Assembly (NCBI GenBank): GCA_002438805.1
Contig: DJQV01000024.1
Span: 72,073-136,072 of the forward strand
From: Bacteroidales bacterium UBA6377
Lineage (GTDB): Bacteria; Bacteroidota; Bacteroidia; Bacteroidales; UBA932
DNA length: 64,000 bases
Direction of reading: 5' to 3'
Part shown: positions 33,744-42,310 of the stretch, piece after piece
Position numbering within the stretch: position 1 is the first letter of the stretch
Layout: each line of letters begins with the position of its first letter
The notes under the pieces: model-generated
What the model was told of the DNA's origin: nothing
The model's input: the letters and a program-made list of their open reading frames with translations, nothing else
Databases searched by the model: none
Made by a program: the position numbers and the translations under genes

Positions 33744-35810
33744 TTACTTGTAAACTATAGCCGTATGCTCGTCCTTGAGTATCTCGGTGGTCTGGCCCAA
33801 GGCAACGGACACGCATGAGAGAGAGGGGTTGCCACGGCAGTCCAGAGTCTTCAGCAAGGGACAGCAACTTATGTCCAGAGACTCCAGAGCGGCATTGGAG
33901 CAGTCCAGCACCTTCAAGGCAGGATTTCCGCTCAAATCAAGAGTCTTGAGCGGAGAACGGGACAGATACGCCTCCTCCAGAGCCGGGTTTCCGCTCAAGT
34001 CCAGAGCTGTCAGCAAGGTGGACTGGCAATAGAGAGACTTCAGCGCATCATTACCTGTCAGATCAACGGATTTCAGCGGGTTGCTGTCGCACACCAGCAC
34101 CTTCAAGGCAGCATTGGCTTCAAGAGCAAGGTTTTCAATGGACTGCCCCGGCACGCTCAGTCTCTCCAGAGAAGTGAACATCTGTATGCCCTCCAGCGAC
34201 GCGATTCTCGTATACTTGGCCGGATCTATATTTATGTCACTTACAGCAGCAGCCTCCTGAAGAGAAATGAAAGAATCATAATCCTGATCGAAATTGTCCG
34301 TAAGGTAGCGTTTGAACTCGGCATCCCCCACCTCCGGGACATAGATGATCTTTGTAGACTCCGGAATATATCTCCGCTCTCCCCTGTTTATCCCGTCAAT
34401 TTCATGTCCCTCCATAAGATACAGAGTCTCAAGCCCGTCACAAAGGCAACTCAAAAAGGAGACTTTCGGGTTGAGGGTCAGATTGAGGCTTCGAAGAGGA
34501 CAGCCGTCCACATTGAGCGAGCGGAGCTGCGGACTATACCTCAAGTCAAGTTCAGTCACCTGACTTCCCGCACAGTCCAGAACCTCAAGCCCGGCAAGAA
34601 TATACAGCCTCGTCTGGTCGGAGACTTTGCCGCGGGCGTACAGCCGCCGCAGACTGCGGTATTTACGCACTACATCATCAAGCGGCAGCGGACTGCCCTC
34701 GCAGTGCAGCTCCTCAAGCGCATCAGCGGGGATGGAAGAACTGATATAGTTGAGGGATGTATTGGAAATGTCCAGACTCCGTACCCGTGTCTGCGTGCGC
34801 AGCACAAAGGAAGTAACCGGATTACAGGAGACATTGACCGAAGTCAGGGCAGGAAAGTCCCCCAGTTCAAGGGTCGTCAAGGCATTGCCGCTCAGATCCA
34901 GTTCTTCCAGACTGGTCATGGGCTCCAGCACGACAGCCTCCAGACCGCCGCTCCCCCTTCCGTCTGACACAGACGAGCCGGTGCAGCTCAGCCTTCTCAG
35001 CGCCGTAAGATGTTCCACCCCGCCAAGAGAATGCAGATTGTCAGAGCAGATGTCGATATCCTCCACTTTCCCGGCCTCTTCAACGCTGATGTAACCGTCA
35101 GCATCCGCATCCCATACGGAAAGCATATACGCCTCAAGCACTTTGTCATCAAACACTACAGGCATGTAGAACTTCCTCTCTTCCCCGTATGCCACGCCCT
35201 TTCCGTTGATGGCGTATGCCCTGACATAGTAGGTCTGCCCGAGCACAAGGCCCGGAATCTCCACAGTGCGGGTCCCGTATTCCGAACTGTCTACCGTCTT
35301 GGTATTCAACTCTATAGTAGGATTCGGCGAAGTTGACCAGCACAAGCCGCACACAGCCAAAGAGCCGCTGAATGTCTCAGATACAGAATATGATACACTT
35401 ACGGATGTCGAGCTCAGTATCACGGGCTGCCCGGTGCTTACACCGGGCAGCTGCTGCTCTATTTCTATGATCTCCGTCCGCGGCTCAAGTTCGGAGACAC
35501 CGCCGCTGACATAAGGCCTATAACAATACCTGACACCGAATGTAAGATCCGGTATACGGCAAGAAAAAGAATTGCCACCCTCTACCGGGACATCTATGAA
35601 CCTCTGCTCCCCTCCGGAAAGGCCGAAGAAAAAACCGCAACTGCGGACATTGTCCATACGCGAAAGCCTGCACGTCAGCACGAGCTCGTCTCCGTCCACC
35701 CGAGATGTCGTGCCGAGCACGGACGGGGCCAGATGCAGGGACGCCTCCGGGTCCCCGGTACAGGAGACGGCAAGCAGAAGCAAAGGGGCAATCACCTTAC
35801 AGATTCTCAT
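33744..35810 (-). CDS. Large lipoprotein with two EF-hand loops and leucine-rich repeats
   Basis: A 688-residue lipoprotein (lipobox AVSC). Two fibronectin-III/Ig-like segments (about 30-115 and 128-215) precede an EF-hand loop DADADGYISVEE (near 235), an LRR block (250-490), a second EF-hand loop DQDYDSFISLQE (near 510) and a second LRR block (530-688) with repeats such as LDLSGNPALKVLDCS. This is the 27410 architecture with the EF-hand/LRR module doubled. The minus-strand -7 box TATATTTGT (35826-35818) is 7 nt before the ATG. The gene converges with the fimbrillin operon with only 2 nt between stops. Confidence 0.83.
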   Translation of the reverse strand: MRICKVIAPLLLLAVSCTGDPEASLHLAPSVLGTTSRVDGDELVLTCRLSRMDNVRSCGFFFGLSGGEQRFIDVPVEGGNSFSCRIPDLTFGVRYCYRPYVSGGVSELEPRTEIIEIEQQLPGVSTGQPVILSSTSVSVSYSVSETFSGSLAVCGLCWSTSPNPTIELNTKTVDSSEYGTRTVEIPGLVLGQTYYVRAYAINGKGVAYGEERKFYMPVVFDDKVLEAYMLSVWDADADGYISVEEAGKVEDIDICSDNLHSLGGVEHLTALRRLSCTGSSVSDGRGSGGLEAVVLEPMTSLEELDLSGNALTTLELGDFPALTSVNVSCNPVTSFVLRTQTRVRSLDISNTSLNYISSSIPADALEELHCEGSPLPLDDVVRKYRSLRRLYARGKVSDQTRLYILAGLEVLDCAGSQVTELDLRYSPQLRSLNVDGCPLRSLNLTLNPKVSFLSCLCDGLETLYLMEGHEIDGINRGERRYIPESTKIIYVPEVGDAEFKRYLTDNFDQDYDSFISLQEAAAVSDINIDPAKYTRIASLEGIQMFTSLERLSVPGQSIENLALEANAALKVLVCDSNPLKSVDLTGNDALKSLYCQSTLLTALDLSGNPALEEAYLSRSPLKTLDLSGNPALKVLDCSNAALESLDISCCPLLKTLDCRGNPSLSCVSVALGQTTEILKDEHTAIVYK

Positions 35811-35817
35811 ACAGATA

Positions 35818-35826
35818 ACAAATATA
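35818..35826 (-). promoter_or_regulatory. -7 box of the LRR lipoprotein gene
   Basis: TATATTTGT read on the minus strand from 35826 to 35818; the ATG starts at 35810, so the leader would be only a few nucleotides. Confidence 0.5.
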
Positions 35827-35902
35827 CGTTTTTCATTTAGAAGTTATTTTAAGTAATCGTTAAAAAATAAGTTGCCGTTTACTGAAATGAACCCCAATGA
35901 AC

Positions 35903-35934
35903 TTGACAAGGCGGAGCATTATGTCTATTTTTGC
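35903..35934 (+). promoter_or_regulatory. Promoter with start codon 4 nt downstream
   Basis: TTG (35903-35905), 20 nt and TATTTTTGC (35926-35934) match both promoter elements. The ATG at 35939 coincides with the expected transcription start. In-frame ATGs at 35897 and 35921 lie upstream of or inside the promoter. Confidence 0.6.
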
Positions 35935-35938
35935 TGAA

Positions 35939-36538
35939 ATGGGTAAAGAATTGAGAAAAACTATTCCGGAGTTGAGCTATCTGCTCACGGAAGTCGAAAA
36001 AAGATACGGGAGACGGTTGGCGACATCATCTGATTTCGAAGCCCTCTCCGTCATAATCGAACACGAGTCCGGCGACGTGATCTCCGCATCGACACTCAAA
36101 CGGCTCTGGGGCTATGTGACCATGAAGCCTGTCCCGCGACAGTCCACACTCGACGTGCTGTCCAGATATGTCGGCAACAAGAACTTCTATTCATTCTGCC
36201 AGCACATAAAAAACGACAATCTGTTCGAGTCACGCTTTTTTTCCACCAAATCAGTAATGTCTTCCGACCTTGAGCAGGGTGCTGAAATCCTGATCGGATG
36301 GGCCCCCGACAGGCTCGTCCAGCTCGAATACCTCGGGGGTGGCGAGTTCGTGGTGCGGAAGTCCGAGAACTCAAAACTCATGGTTGACGACAGGTTCATG
36401 GCCACCTGCTTCTATATAGGTTATCCCCTGCTCATACCGAGAATCCTCCGCAGCGGGGAATACACTCCATCATACATAGCCGGAGCGACAGAAGGACTTA
36501 ACAGGCTGGAAATCATAGGGGGGGGAGAATCTCAGTAA
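35939..36538 (+). CDS. Uncharacterised Bacteroidetes protein with HTH-like N-terminal domain
   Basis: A 199-residue protein from the ATG at 35939 (213 from 35897). The N-terminal part has EKRYGRRLATSSDFEALSVIIE, ISASTLKRLWGYV and RQSTLDVLSRYVGNKNFYSFC. This block recurs at the N-terminus of many uncharacterised Bacteroidetes proteins and looks like a helix-turn-helix DNA-binding domain. The C-terminal half is beta-rich without recognised motif. It converges with a Ser/Thr kinase gene, overlapping it by 7 bp. A regulator or kinase substrate is likely, by context only. Confidence 0.7.
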   Translation: MGKELRKTIPELSYLLTEVEKRYGRRLATSSDFEALSVIIEHESGDVISASTLKRLWGYVTMKPVPRQSTLDVLSRYVGNKNFYSFCQHIKNDNLFESRFFSTKSVMSSDLEQGAEILIGWAPDRLVQLEYLGGGEFVVRKSENSKLMVDDRFMATCFYIGYPLLIPRILRSGEYTPSYIAGATEGLNRLEIIGGGESQ

Positions 36539-37404
36539 GCCCGCTCCTCAATATCTGATCCCAACCGCTCAAGCACCCGCTCAAGCTGGGCCTTCTTCAA
36601 ATACGAACGCACCTCAGGCATCAGGGCGGCGGTCAAAATCGAGAAAGCGATAAGAAGCCCTGCAACCGTGACAGCAATCATCCTGCGCCGTCCAGTAATG
36701 GCTGAACTGACCTCAGCGGCACTGGCATAGCGCTGCTCCCTGTCGTCCCTTGTGCACTTGGCCGCCACACGTGGATATTTCCCCATACGCTCCATGATGA
36801 CCCCTAGGGAATAGATGTCGCTCCGGTTGTCCAGAACCTCCCCACGCCTCTGCTCCGGGGATGAATATGCCAGGGTTCCCGCAGGCTGCTTGAATATCGT
36901 GGATCTGTCCTCATCGGAAAGCCCGAAATCTATCAGCTTCACATTCTGTCCATTACGGGTTATGAGGATGTTGGACGGCTTGAGGTCACGGTGTATCACC
37001 TGCTTGTGGTGGATATAGTCCAGGGCGGCGCAAAGTTCAAGCAGTATCTTTTTCTCGGGGATTCTCTCCCGCTTTTCGAGCAGGGATTCCAGCGTGTCCC
37101 CCTCGACCCATTCCATCTCGATGCAGTCGCCAAGGCCGGGCAAGTTGACATAATCCAAAGTGCGGCAGACGCCCGGATGGTCAAGTTCCCTCCCCAGCTC
37201 ATACTCCTTGCGCAGCAGCGCCCCGGACACGGGATCCCCCCAATACTCCGGTTTCAAAGATTTGAGTGCCACGAGCCTGCCACCGATCTCCGCGCGGCTT
37301 ATCATCGAACAGCCTCCTTGCGAGACATACACCTGCCTCACCGCCTCCTGCAAAGGGGCGGAAATCTGCTCGGGCGAATCGAAAAAACAGGATGAATCTT
37401 CCAT
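36532..37404 (-). CDS. Membrane-anchored Ser/Thr protein kinase
   Basis: A 290-residue Hanks-type kinase. Lys48 (VALK), the catalytic loop HRDLKPSN (138-145, Asp140), DFG at 159-161 and SPEQRRGEV for APE are all present, so it should be active. The glycine-rich loop is degenerate (SQGGCSM). The C-lobe is short and is followed by one transmembrane helix (about 241-262) and a small extracytoplasmic tail of 28 residues. The ATG at 37404 follows a minus-strand -7 box by 4-5 nt. It is divergent from the envelope operon at 37443 and convergent with the HTH-like gene. Confidence 0.92.
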   Translation of the reverse strand: MEDSSCFFDSPEQISAPLQEAVRQVYVSQGGCSMISRAEIGGRLVALKSLKPEYWGDPVSGALLRKEYELGRELDHPGVCRTLDYVNLPGLGDCIEMEWVEGDTLESLLEKRERIPEKKILLELCAALDYIHHKQVIHRDLKPSNILITRNGQNVKLIDFGLSDEDRSTIFKQPAGTLAYSSPEQRRGEVLDNRSDIYSLGVIMERMGKYPRVAAKCTRDDREQRYASAAEVSSAITGRRRMIAVTVAGLLIAFSILTAALMPEVRSYLKKAQLERVLERLGSDIEERAY

Positions 37405-37409
37405 ACTTT

Positions 37410-37438
37410 CAAATATAGCGATTTATTGATATATTTGC
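37410..37438. promoter_or_regulatory. Divergent promoters of the kinase and envelope operons
   Basis: Minus strand: TATATTTG from 37417 to 37410, with the kinase ATG at 37404. Plus strand: TATATTTGC at 37430-37438, with the ATG of the lipoprotein gene at 37443. Both ATGs lie where transcription should start. Confidence 0.6.
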
Positions 37439-37442
37439 CTTG

Positions 37443-37979
37443 ATGAGGACATCAGATCTCATAATAGCACTTCTCTGCCTTGCAGGCTGCCGCCAGTCCG
37501 GCGTGCAAACCGGCAGCATCCCGGAATATGACAGCGTAACCCCCTGCCTCAACGGCACCGGCATAGTGTCAAGAGACGGCAAGTTCGGAGTCATAGACAG
37601 CACGGGAGCGGAACTTGTCCCTCCTGTGTTCGACGACCTGTTCTATCTCACTGACGACATCTCCGCCGCCATATCAGGCGGAAGCTGCGAATTCTACGAC
37701 CGGACGGGCAGGAGGCTCGCCCAGATCAGAACAGGAAACATGGATCCGGAAAGCCTGCTCGAAGCCTATGCCGACATCAGGGAAGATGCCAGACAAGACT
37801 GGGACGATATACTCGACGCCTACGAGGAACTGGGCAGGTACTGCGCGGAAAGCGATGCCGACCCGAAGCAGGCCACCCGGCTCGCCCTCAGCATAAGAAC
37901 CGCCCTGGACAACACCTCCGGCCCCATGGACAAGGACCAGCAGGCAAGATTCGAGGCCCTAAGGAGGATCGGACAATGA
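37443..37979 (+). CDS. Small lipoprotein with WG-repeat-like motif
   Basis: A 178-residue lipoprotein (lipobox LAGC). The segment GIVSRDGKFGVIDSTGAELVPPVFDDL is a WG/KWG-type repeat; the C-terminal half is acidic and helical. The ATG at 37443 is used; a TTG one codon earlier overlaps the promoter. Its stop overlaps the next start (ATGA at 37976). First gene of a three-gene envelope operon divergent from the kinase. Confidence 0.72.
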   Translation: MRTSDLIIALLCLAGCRQSGVQTGSIPEYDSVTPCLNGTGIVSRDGKFGVIDSTGAELVPPVFDDLFYLTDDISAAISGGSCEFYDRTGRRLAQIRTGNMDPESLLEAYADIREDARQDWDDILDAYEELGRYCAESDADPKQATRLALSIRTALDNTSGPMDKDQQARFEALRRIGQ

Positions 37980-39742
37980 AGAAACTGATTGCGGCCGTTG
38001 CAGGCCTCCTGTCTGTACTTTGCACCTGCCGGGCACAAGTCATATCAGACATCCGGACCGACAAGGCATATCTCTGCGCAGAAGGGAATGCGCAGAACGC
38101 GCGCATCGCGGACAGCCTGGCCCTGGACGCGCTGGCGGTGAAAGTCTCCGCCACAGTCAGTCTCCCCTACTCCGCCGCAGTCAAGGCATCGGTCCTCCGC
38201 ACCTATCGCGATGACCTCGGCAGGGAATGCGACATGCTCTCCACCACCGGGGATGCAGGTACGACGGTACTCAGATATATCCGCAGGTCCGACGCCGGCA
38301 GGATCTTCGACAACCGCCGGGCCAAGGTCAAAGAAATGCTCAACATAGCCCTCACCGCCGAAGAGAAATTCCAGACCGACGTGGCACTGCGCTACTACTC
38401 CTGGGCAGCCACACTGCTGCGCAGCCTTCCCCCGCTCGACGCCGCCGCCATAGCTGACGCTGAAAGCCGCAGGGACTCCATCCTGGAAGGCCTCAACGTC
38501 AAGTTCGACAAGACCAGCAAATACAACAAGGAGATCGTCGAACTCACGTTCACCTACAAAGGCCATCCGGTCCGCAACATAGACTACAGTTTCTTCGACG
38601 GCAAACGCTGGAGCGGAATCCTCTCCGCCAAGGACGGCAAGGGATTCATAGAGGTCAGCCCGGATTCAAGGATAGACCGGTACCGCATCCGCTACGAGAT
38701 CACTCCGTCCCACCTCCAGCACCTTTTTCGCGAGGTCAGTTCCGTGGAGCAGGCATTTGCAGCCTCCACAGCCACAGAAGAAGCATCTGAAAGACCGTCC
38801 TCGGAGCCGCGCAGATCCGCACCACGCAAAATAGACTTCTCGGACGTAAAGAGCAAAGTCATGTCCGTCATGGCAAGGGACGAATTCCAGACCGTCCCCG
38901 ACACGCTCACCGCCGGTCTGGCACCTGTTCTGTACACCTCAAACTACGAAGACGCAGTCTCACAGGTGTGCGCCGGCATCAGCGGCAGCGGGCAGGATAT
39001 CAGCGGACTCTTCACCGAAGAAGGCTACGCCACCTACCTCAAACTCATAGGCTACGGCAACGCCCGCGTGCTCAACTTCGACAAACTGGACTTCTACTCC
39101 CTCGGAGACGACGTCTTCTGCCGCAGCGTCCCTATGGTCTTCTCTTTCAAGGGCAACAGGCGCGAGTTCGTGGAGGACGTGGTGTTCACATTCGACCGCG
39201 ACGGGAAGATAAGCAACCTCACATTCGCCCTTTCTTCCGACACGGTACGTGACATCATCTCCATGGACGGCTGGACCGAGGAGGCCAGACTCATCCTCAT
39301 AGACTTCCTGGAAAACTACAAGACCGCCTACGCCCTCAAACGGCAGGACTACATAGCCTCCATATTCGATGACGACGCCCTGATCATAACCGGACGGGTG
39401 CTGCGCAATGTCAAGGGGCCCAACGAGTACGGCAACAACCGCTACGTCACCCTGACCCGACACAATAAAGAGAATTACATCAAGCAGTTGGGCAAGGTGT
39501 TCGCCAGCCAGGAGTACATCAACATCCAGTTCTCCGACTGCGAGGTCATGAAACTCGGCAAGGGAGAACAGCTCTTCGGCATCAAGATCCGCCAGGAATA
39601 CTTCTCCGCCACATACTCCGACAGCGGCTATCTGTTCATCCTTGTGGACCTGAGGGACTATCACCGGCCGGTGATCCATGTCAGGACATGGCAGGACTCG
39701 CCGGACAAGGAATTCGGAGTCATCGGACCTTATAACTTCTAG
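37976..39742 (+). CDS. Exported LPP20-like protein of the kinase locus
   Basis: A 588-residue protein with a signal peptide (ending CRAQ). The N-terminal part (YLCAEGNAQNARIADSLALDALAVKVSATV) resembles LPP20-type domains, in which alternating Ala/Asp/Leu helices follow a short strand. The C-terminal part (about 440-585) reads like an NTF2-like fold, and the stretch in between has no clear family. No catalytic motif is visible. It is coupled to the WG protein by a 4-bp overlap and followed 3 nt later by the PEGA-like protein. Confidence 0.7.
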   Translation: MKKLIAAVAGLLSVLCTCRAQVISDIRTDKAYLCAEGNAQNARIADSLALDALAVKVSATVSLPYSAAVKASVLRTYRDDLGRECDMLSTTGDAGTTVLRYIRRSDAGRIFDNRRAKVKEMLNIALTAEEKFQTDVALRYYSWAATLLRSLPPLDAAAIADAESRRDSILEGLNVKFDKTSKYNKEIVELTFTYKGHPVRNIDYSFFDGKRWSGILSAKDGKGFIEVSPDSRIDRYRIRYEITPSHLQHLFREVSSVEQAFAASTATEEASERPSSEPRRSAPRKIDFSDVKSKVMSVMARDEFQTVPDTLTAGLAPVLYTSNYEDAVSQVCAGISGSGQDISGLFTEEGYATYLKLIGYGNARVLNFDKLDFYSLGDDVFCRSVPMVFSFKGNRREFVEDVVFTFDRDGKISNLTFALSSDTVRDIISMDGWTEEARLILIDFLENYKTAYALKRQDYIASIFDDDALIITGRVLRNVKGPNEYGNNRYVTLTRHNKENYIKQLGKVFASQEYINIQFSDCEVMKLGKGEQLFGIKIRQEYFSATYSDSGYLFILVDLRDYHRPVIHVRTWQDSPDKEFGVIGPYNF

Positions 39743-39745
39743 CAC

Positions 39746-40681
39746 ATGAAAAGAGGAATCGCACTGTTGCTGCTTGCGCTCCTGTATGCCGCCACCGCCC
39801 TTGCCCAGGAAGACAGCACCGTCTTCAAAGTGGTGTCGTTCCGCAAACTGGACTGGGACCTGGACGCCCGCAGCAACTATCCCATGATTGACCAGAACGG
39901 CCGCAAAGCCGCGCTTATAAAAGTTGTCATCCCTGACGACAACTTCGATTTCGATGTGGGCGTGATGGGCATCGTCGGAGTCAAGCAGGAGATAGGAGAG
40001 ACCTGGGTCTATGTGCCAGAGGGAGTGAGGAAAATCACCATACGACACAAGAACTACGGTATCATCCGCGACTACCGCTTCGACATCCCAATAGAATCGG
40101 CCACTGTCTACGAGATGACCCTTGAAGCTCACCGCCCGCTCCAGAGCAAGGTTGTGGTCAGGGACTCCATAGTCTATGTCCCGTCTCCCGCCACGGCCTC
40201 AGACACGCCAAAAAGGAAACCCGTCGGGATCTCGGCGCTCTTGACAGCCGGGGCACCGGACTTTCCGGTCGGGCTGATGCTGGTCTGGCAGCCCGGCAAG
40301 GCAGGAGGCTATGTCAAGTTCAGAAGCAACTTCACTCTTTCAGGCCATGCCTATACCTGCCGTTCCGACGGCACTTCTGGAGACGGATATATCTGGACCA
40401 ATGGAGAGAGCCGCACCTCAAGGATGAGCGTTACCGCCGGGGCTCTGCTCAGACTCAACGGCTGGCTGTCGGCCTGCGCCGGAGCCGGATATGGCAGGAG
40501 GATACTCGCATGGGAGGATGTGGACAGCCGTTGGGCCAAGGTGGAGGACAAATCCGCAGGGGGACTGGCAGCAGAACTGGGCACGCTGCTCAATTTCTCA
40601 CGTATCTCGCTCTATGCCGGAGCATCGACCGTGAACTTCCGCCGCTTTGATGCAGAGATAGGGATAGGGCTCAGATTCTGA
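39746..40681 (+). CDS. PEGA-like domain and outer-membrane barrel protein
   Basis: A 311-residue exported protein (signal ending ALAQ). Residues about 45-135 resemble a PEGA-type beta domain (VYVPEGVRKITIRHKNYGII). From about 160 on it has alternating beta strands ending in Phe (GIGLRF), like a small outer-membrane barrel. Together with the WG-like and LPP20-like proteins it forms the envelope output side of the kinase locus. Function is not known. The stop is 9 nt from a convergent antiporter gene. Confidence 0.7.
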   Translation: MKRGIALLLLALLYAATALAQEDSTVFKVVSFRKLDWDLDARSNYPMIDQNGRKAALIKVVIPDDNFDFDVGVMGIVGVKQEIGETWVYVPEGVRKITIRHKNYGIIRDYRFDIPIESATVYEMTLEAHRPLQSKVVVRDSIVYVPSPATASDTPKRKPVGISALLTAGAPDFPVGLMLVWQPGKAGGYVKFRSNFTLSGHAYTCRSDGTSGDGYIWTNGESRTSRMSVTAGALLRLNGWLSACAGAGYGRRILAWEDVDSRWAKVEDKSAGGLAAELGTLLNFSRISLYAGASTVNFRRFDAEIGIGLRF

Positions 40682-40690
40682 GCGGCCCGT

Positions 40691-42298
40691 CTACTTCCCC
40701 ATATTCAGGAACATGACATCACCCTCGCAGAGGACGGTGCCGCCGTTGGGGATGATGCTTGCGGTGCCGCGCTTTATCAGCACCACCTGATTGTGCCCGG
40801 ACTCGCTGTACTCCCTGATGCTCATGCCGACAAGGCTGCTCGACTTGGACACCTCCTGCTCCACCAGACGGAAGCCGGAGTCGCTACGGAAAGCCTTGGT
40901 GCACATAATCACGCTGTCCCCCTCATGCAGGACAGTGTCCCCACGCGGCACCACTGACGTCCCGTCAGGACGCATGAGCATACAGAAGAGGATATTTTTC
41001 GGCAGACCTATCTCCTTTATGCTCATGTCTTTCCATGGATTGTCCGTACTGATCACTATCTTGCTGAAATGAAGATCGGTCTCCTCCGAGAAATCGTTGA
41101 AGGTCTTCATCACATCCGATTCATCATCAATCTGATCAAGTTTCCGCGCCACCAGCGGCAGAAGGAATCCCTGAATCGATATGGAAAGAAGCACTATGCA
41201 GAACACCACATTGAGTATGTCATTGTGCAGAGCATTGTTGCCCACAGTGGCGAAGATCGCGAACACGATAGATGCCGCCCCGCGCAAGCCCACGAACGAG
41301 ATGAACATCTGCTGTCTGAACCCGTACTTGCGGAACGGGGAGAGTATGGCGCTGACCGCAACAGGCCGCGCCACCAGAAGCATGAATGCGAAAATCCCCA
41401 AGGCAGGAAGTATCACCTTGTGCATCAGCGACGGCCTGGCCAGCATGCCGAGCATGAAGAAGATCAGCACCTGCATCAAGCCCGTCACCCCGTCAAAGAA
41501 ACTCACCAGGTTGCGTTTTCCCGGGAATTCTGCGTTGCCGAGCATTATCCCCACAAGATATGCGCTCAGATAGCCGTTGCCGCCGATAAGCGAGGGGACA
41601 GAATAGGACAGCAGGGCTATGGCCAGGATGAACAGGGAGTCAAACCCGGATGTCGGGAAGTGTATCCGCTTCAACGCCCATATCCCCACCTTGGCTATCA
41701 GGATTCCCAGACCGGCCCCGAAAGCAAGCTGGGAGAAGAGCATCCATGCCACCTTGCCGAAGCTTGTGCCCCCGCCTGTCATTATCGACAGCATTATGAC
41801 GGTGAGCATATAGGAGCATGGGTCGTTGGACCCGCTCTCCACCTCAAGCATCGGGGCCGAATTGTTCTTGAGCCCCATCTTTCGCGAACGCAGTATCGAG
41901 AATACCGAGGCCGCATCAGTGGAACTGACCACCGACCCCATGAGAAAACTCTCCACCCAGCCCCAACGCAAGGCGAAGTGGCAGAAAAGTCCGGTCAGCC
42001 CCGCCGTCAGGAACACCCCGAGACTTGCCAGAAGACCGGCCGGCAGAGCCACACAGCGGGCCGACTCCCAGCGGGTGCCGAATCCGCCATAGAACATTAT
42101 GAAAATAAGCGCGACCGTACAGATGTTCTCCGCGAAAGAGTAATCCTCGAAATGCACGGGAAACAGACCGTTGTTTCCGAACACTATACCAAGCAGGATG
42201 AAAGCCAGCAGGACCGGCATTCCAATCTTGAGCGAGGCATTGTTGAGCAGGACGCAGGTGATGATTATCACCGCCATGAGGCATATCAGTACTGTCAT
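40691..42298 (-). CDS. Cation/proton antiporter of the NhaP2/CvrA type
   Basis: A 535-residue inner-membrane protein. About twelve transmembrane segments include the CPA1 signature GSVVSSTDAASVFSILRSR and the VGLRGAASIVFAIFA motif. The cytoplasmic C-terminal part carries two TrkA-C/RCK-like modules (about 395-535), as in K+/H+ antiporters NhaP2. It is the last gene of a minus-strand operon behind the S41 protease. Confidence 0.92.
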   Translation of the reverse strand: MTVLICLMAVIIITCVLLNNASLKIGMPVLLAFILLGIVFGNNGLFPVHFEDYSFAENICTVALIFIMFYGGFGTRWESARCVALPAGLLASLGVFLTAGLTGLFCHFALRWGWVESFLMGSVVSSTDAASVFSILRSRKMGLKNNSAPMLEVESGSNDPCSYMLTVIMLSIMTGGGTSFGKVAWMLFSQLAFGAGLGILIAKVGIWALKRIHFPTSGFDSLFILAIALLSYSVPSLIGGNGYLSAYLVGIMLGNAEFPGKRNLVSFFDGVTGLMQVLIFFMLGMLARPSLMHKVILPALGIFAFMLLVARPVAVSAILSPFRKYGFRQQMFISFVGLRGAASIVFAIFATVGNNALHNDILNVVFCIVLLSISIQGFLLPLVARKLDQIDDESDVMKTFNDFSEETDLHFSKIVISTDNPWKDMSIKEIGLPKNILFCMLMRPDGTSVVPRGDTVLHEGDSVIMCTKAFRSDSGFRLVEQEVSKSSSLVGMSIREYSESGHNQVVLIKRGTASIIPNGGTVLCEGDVMFLNMGK

Positions 42299-42310
42299 TC
42301 GCTTTTGTTT

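Noticed and set aside
26166..40690. Integrative element or prophage
   Set aside because: No integrase, transposase, tRNA-end duplication or mobilisation gene is present; the region is called accessory only from its content.
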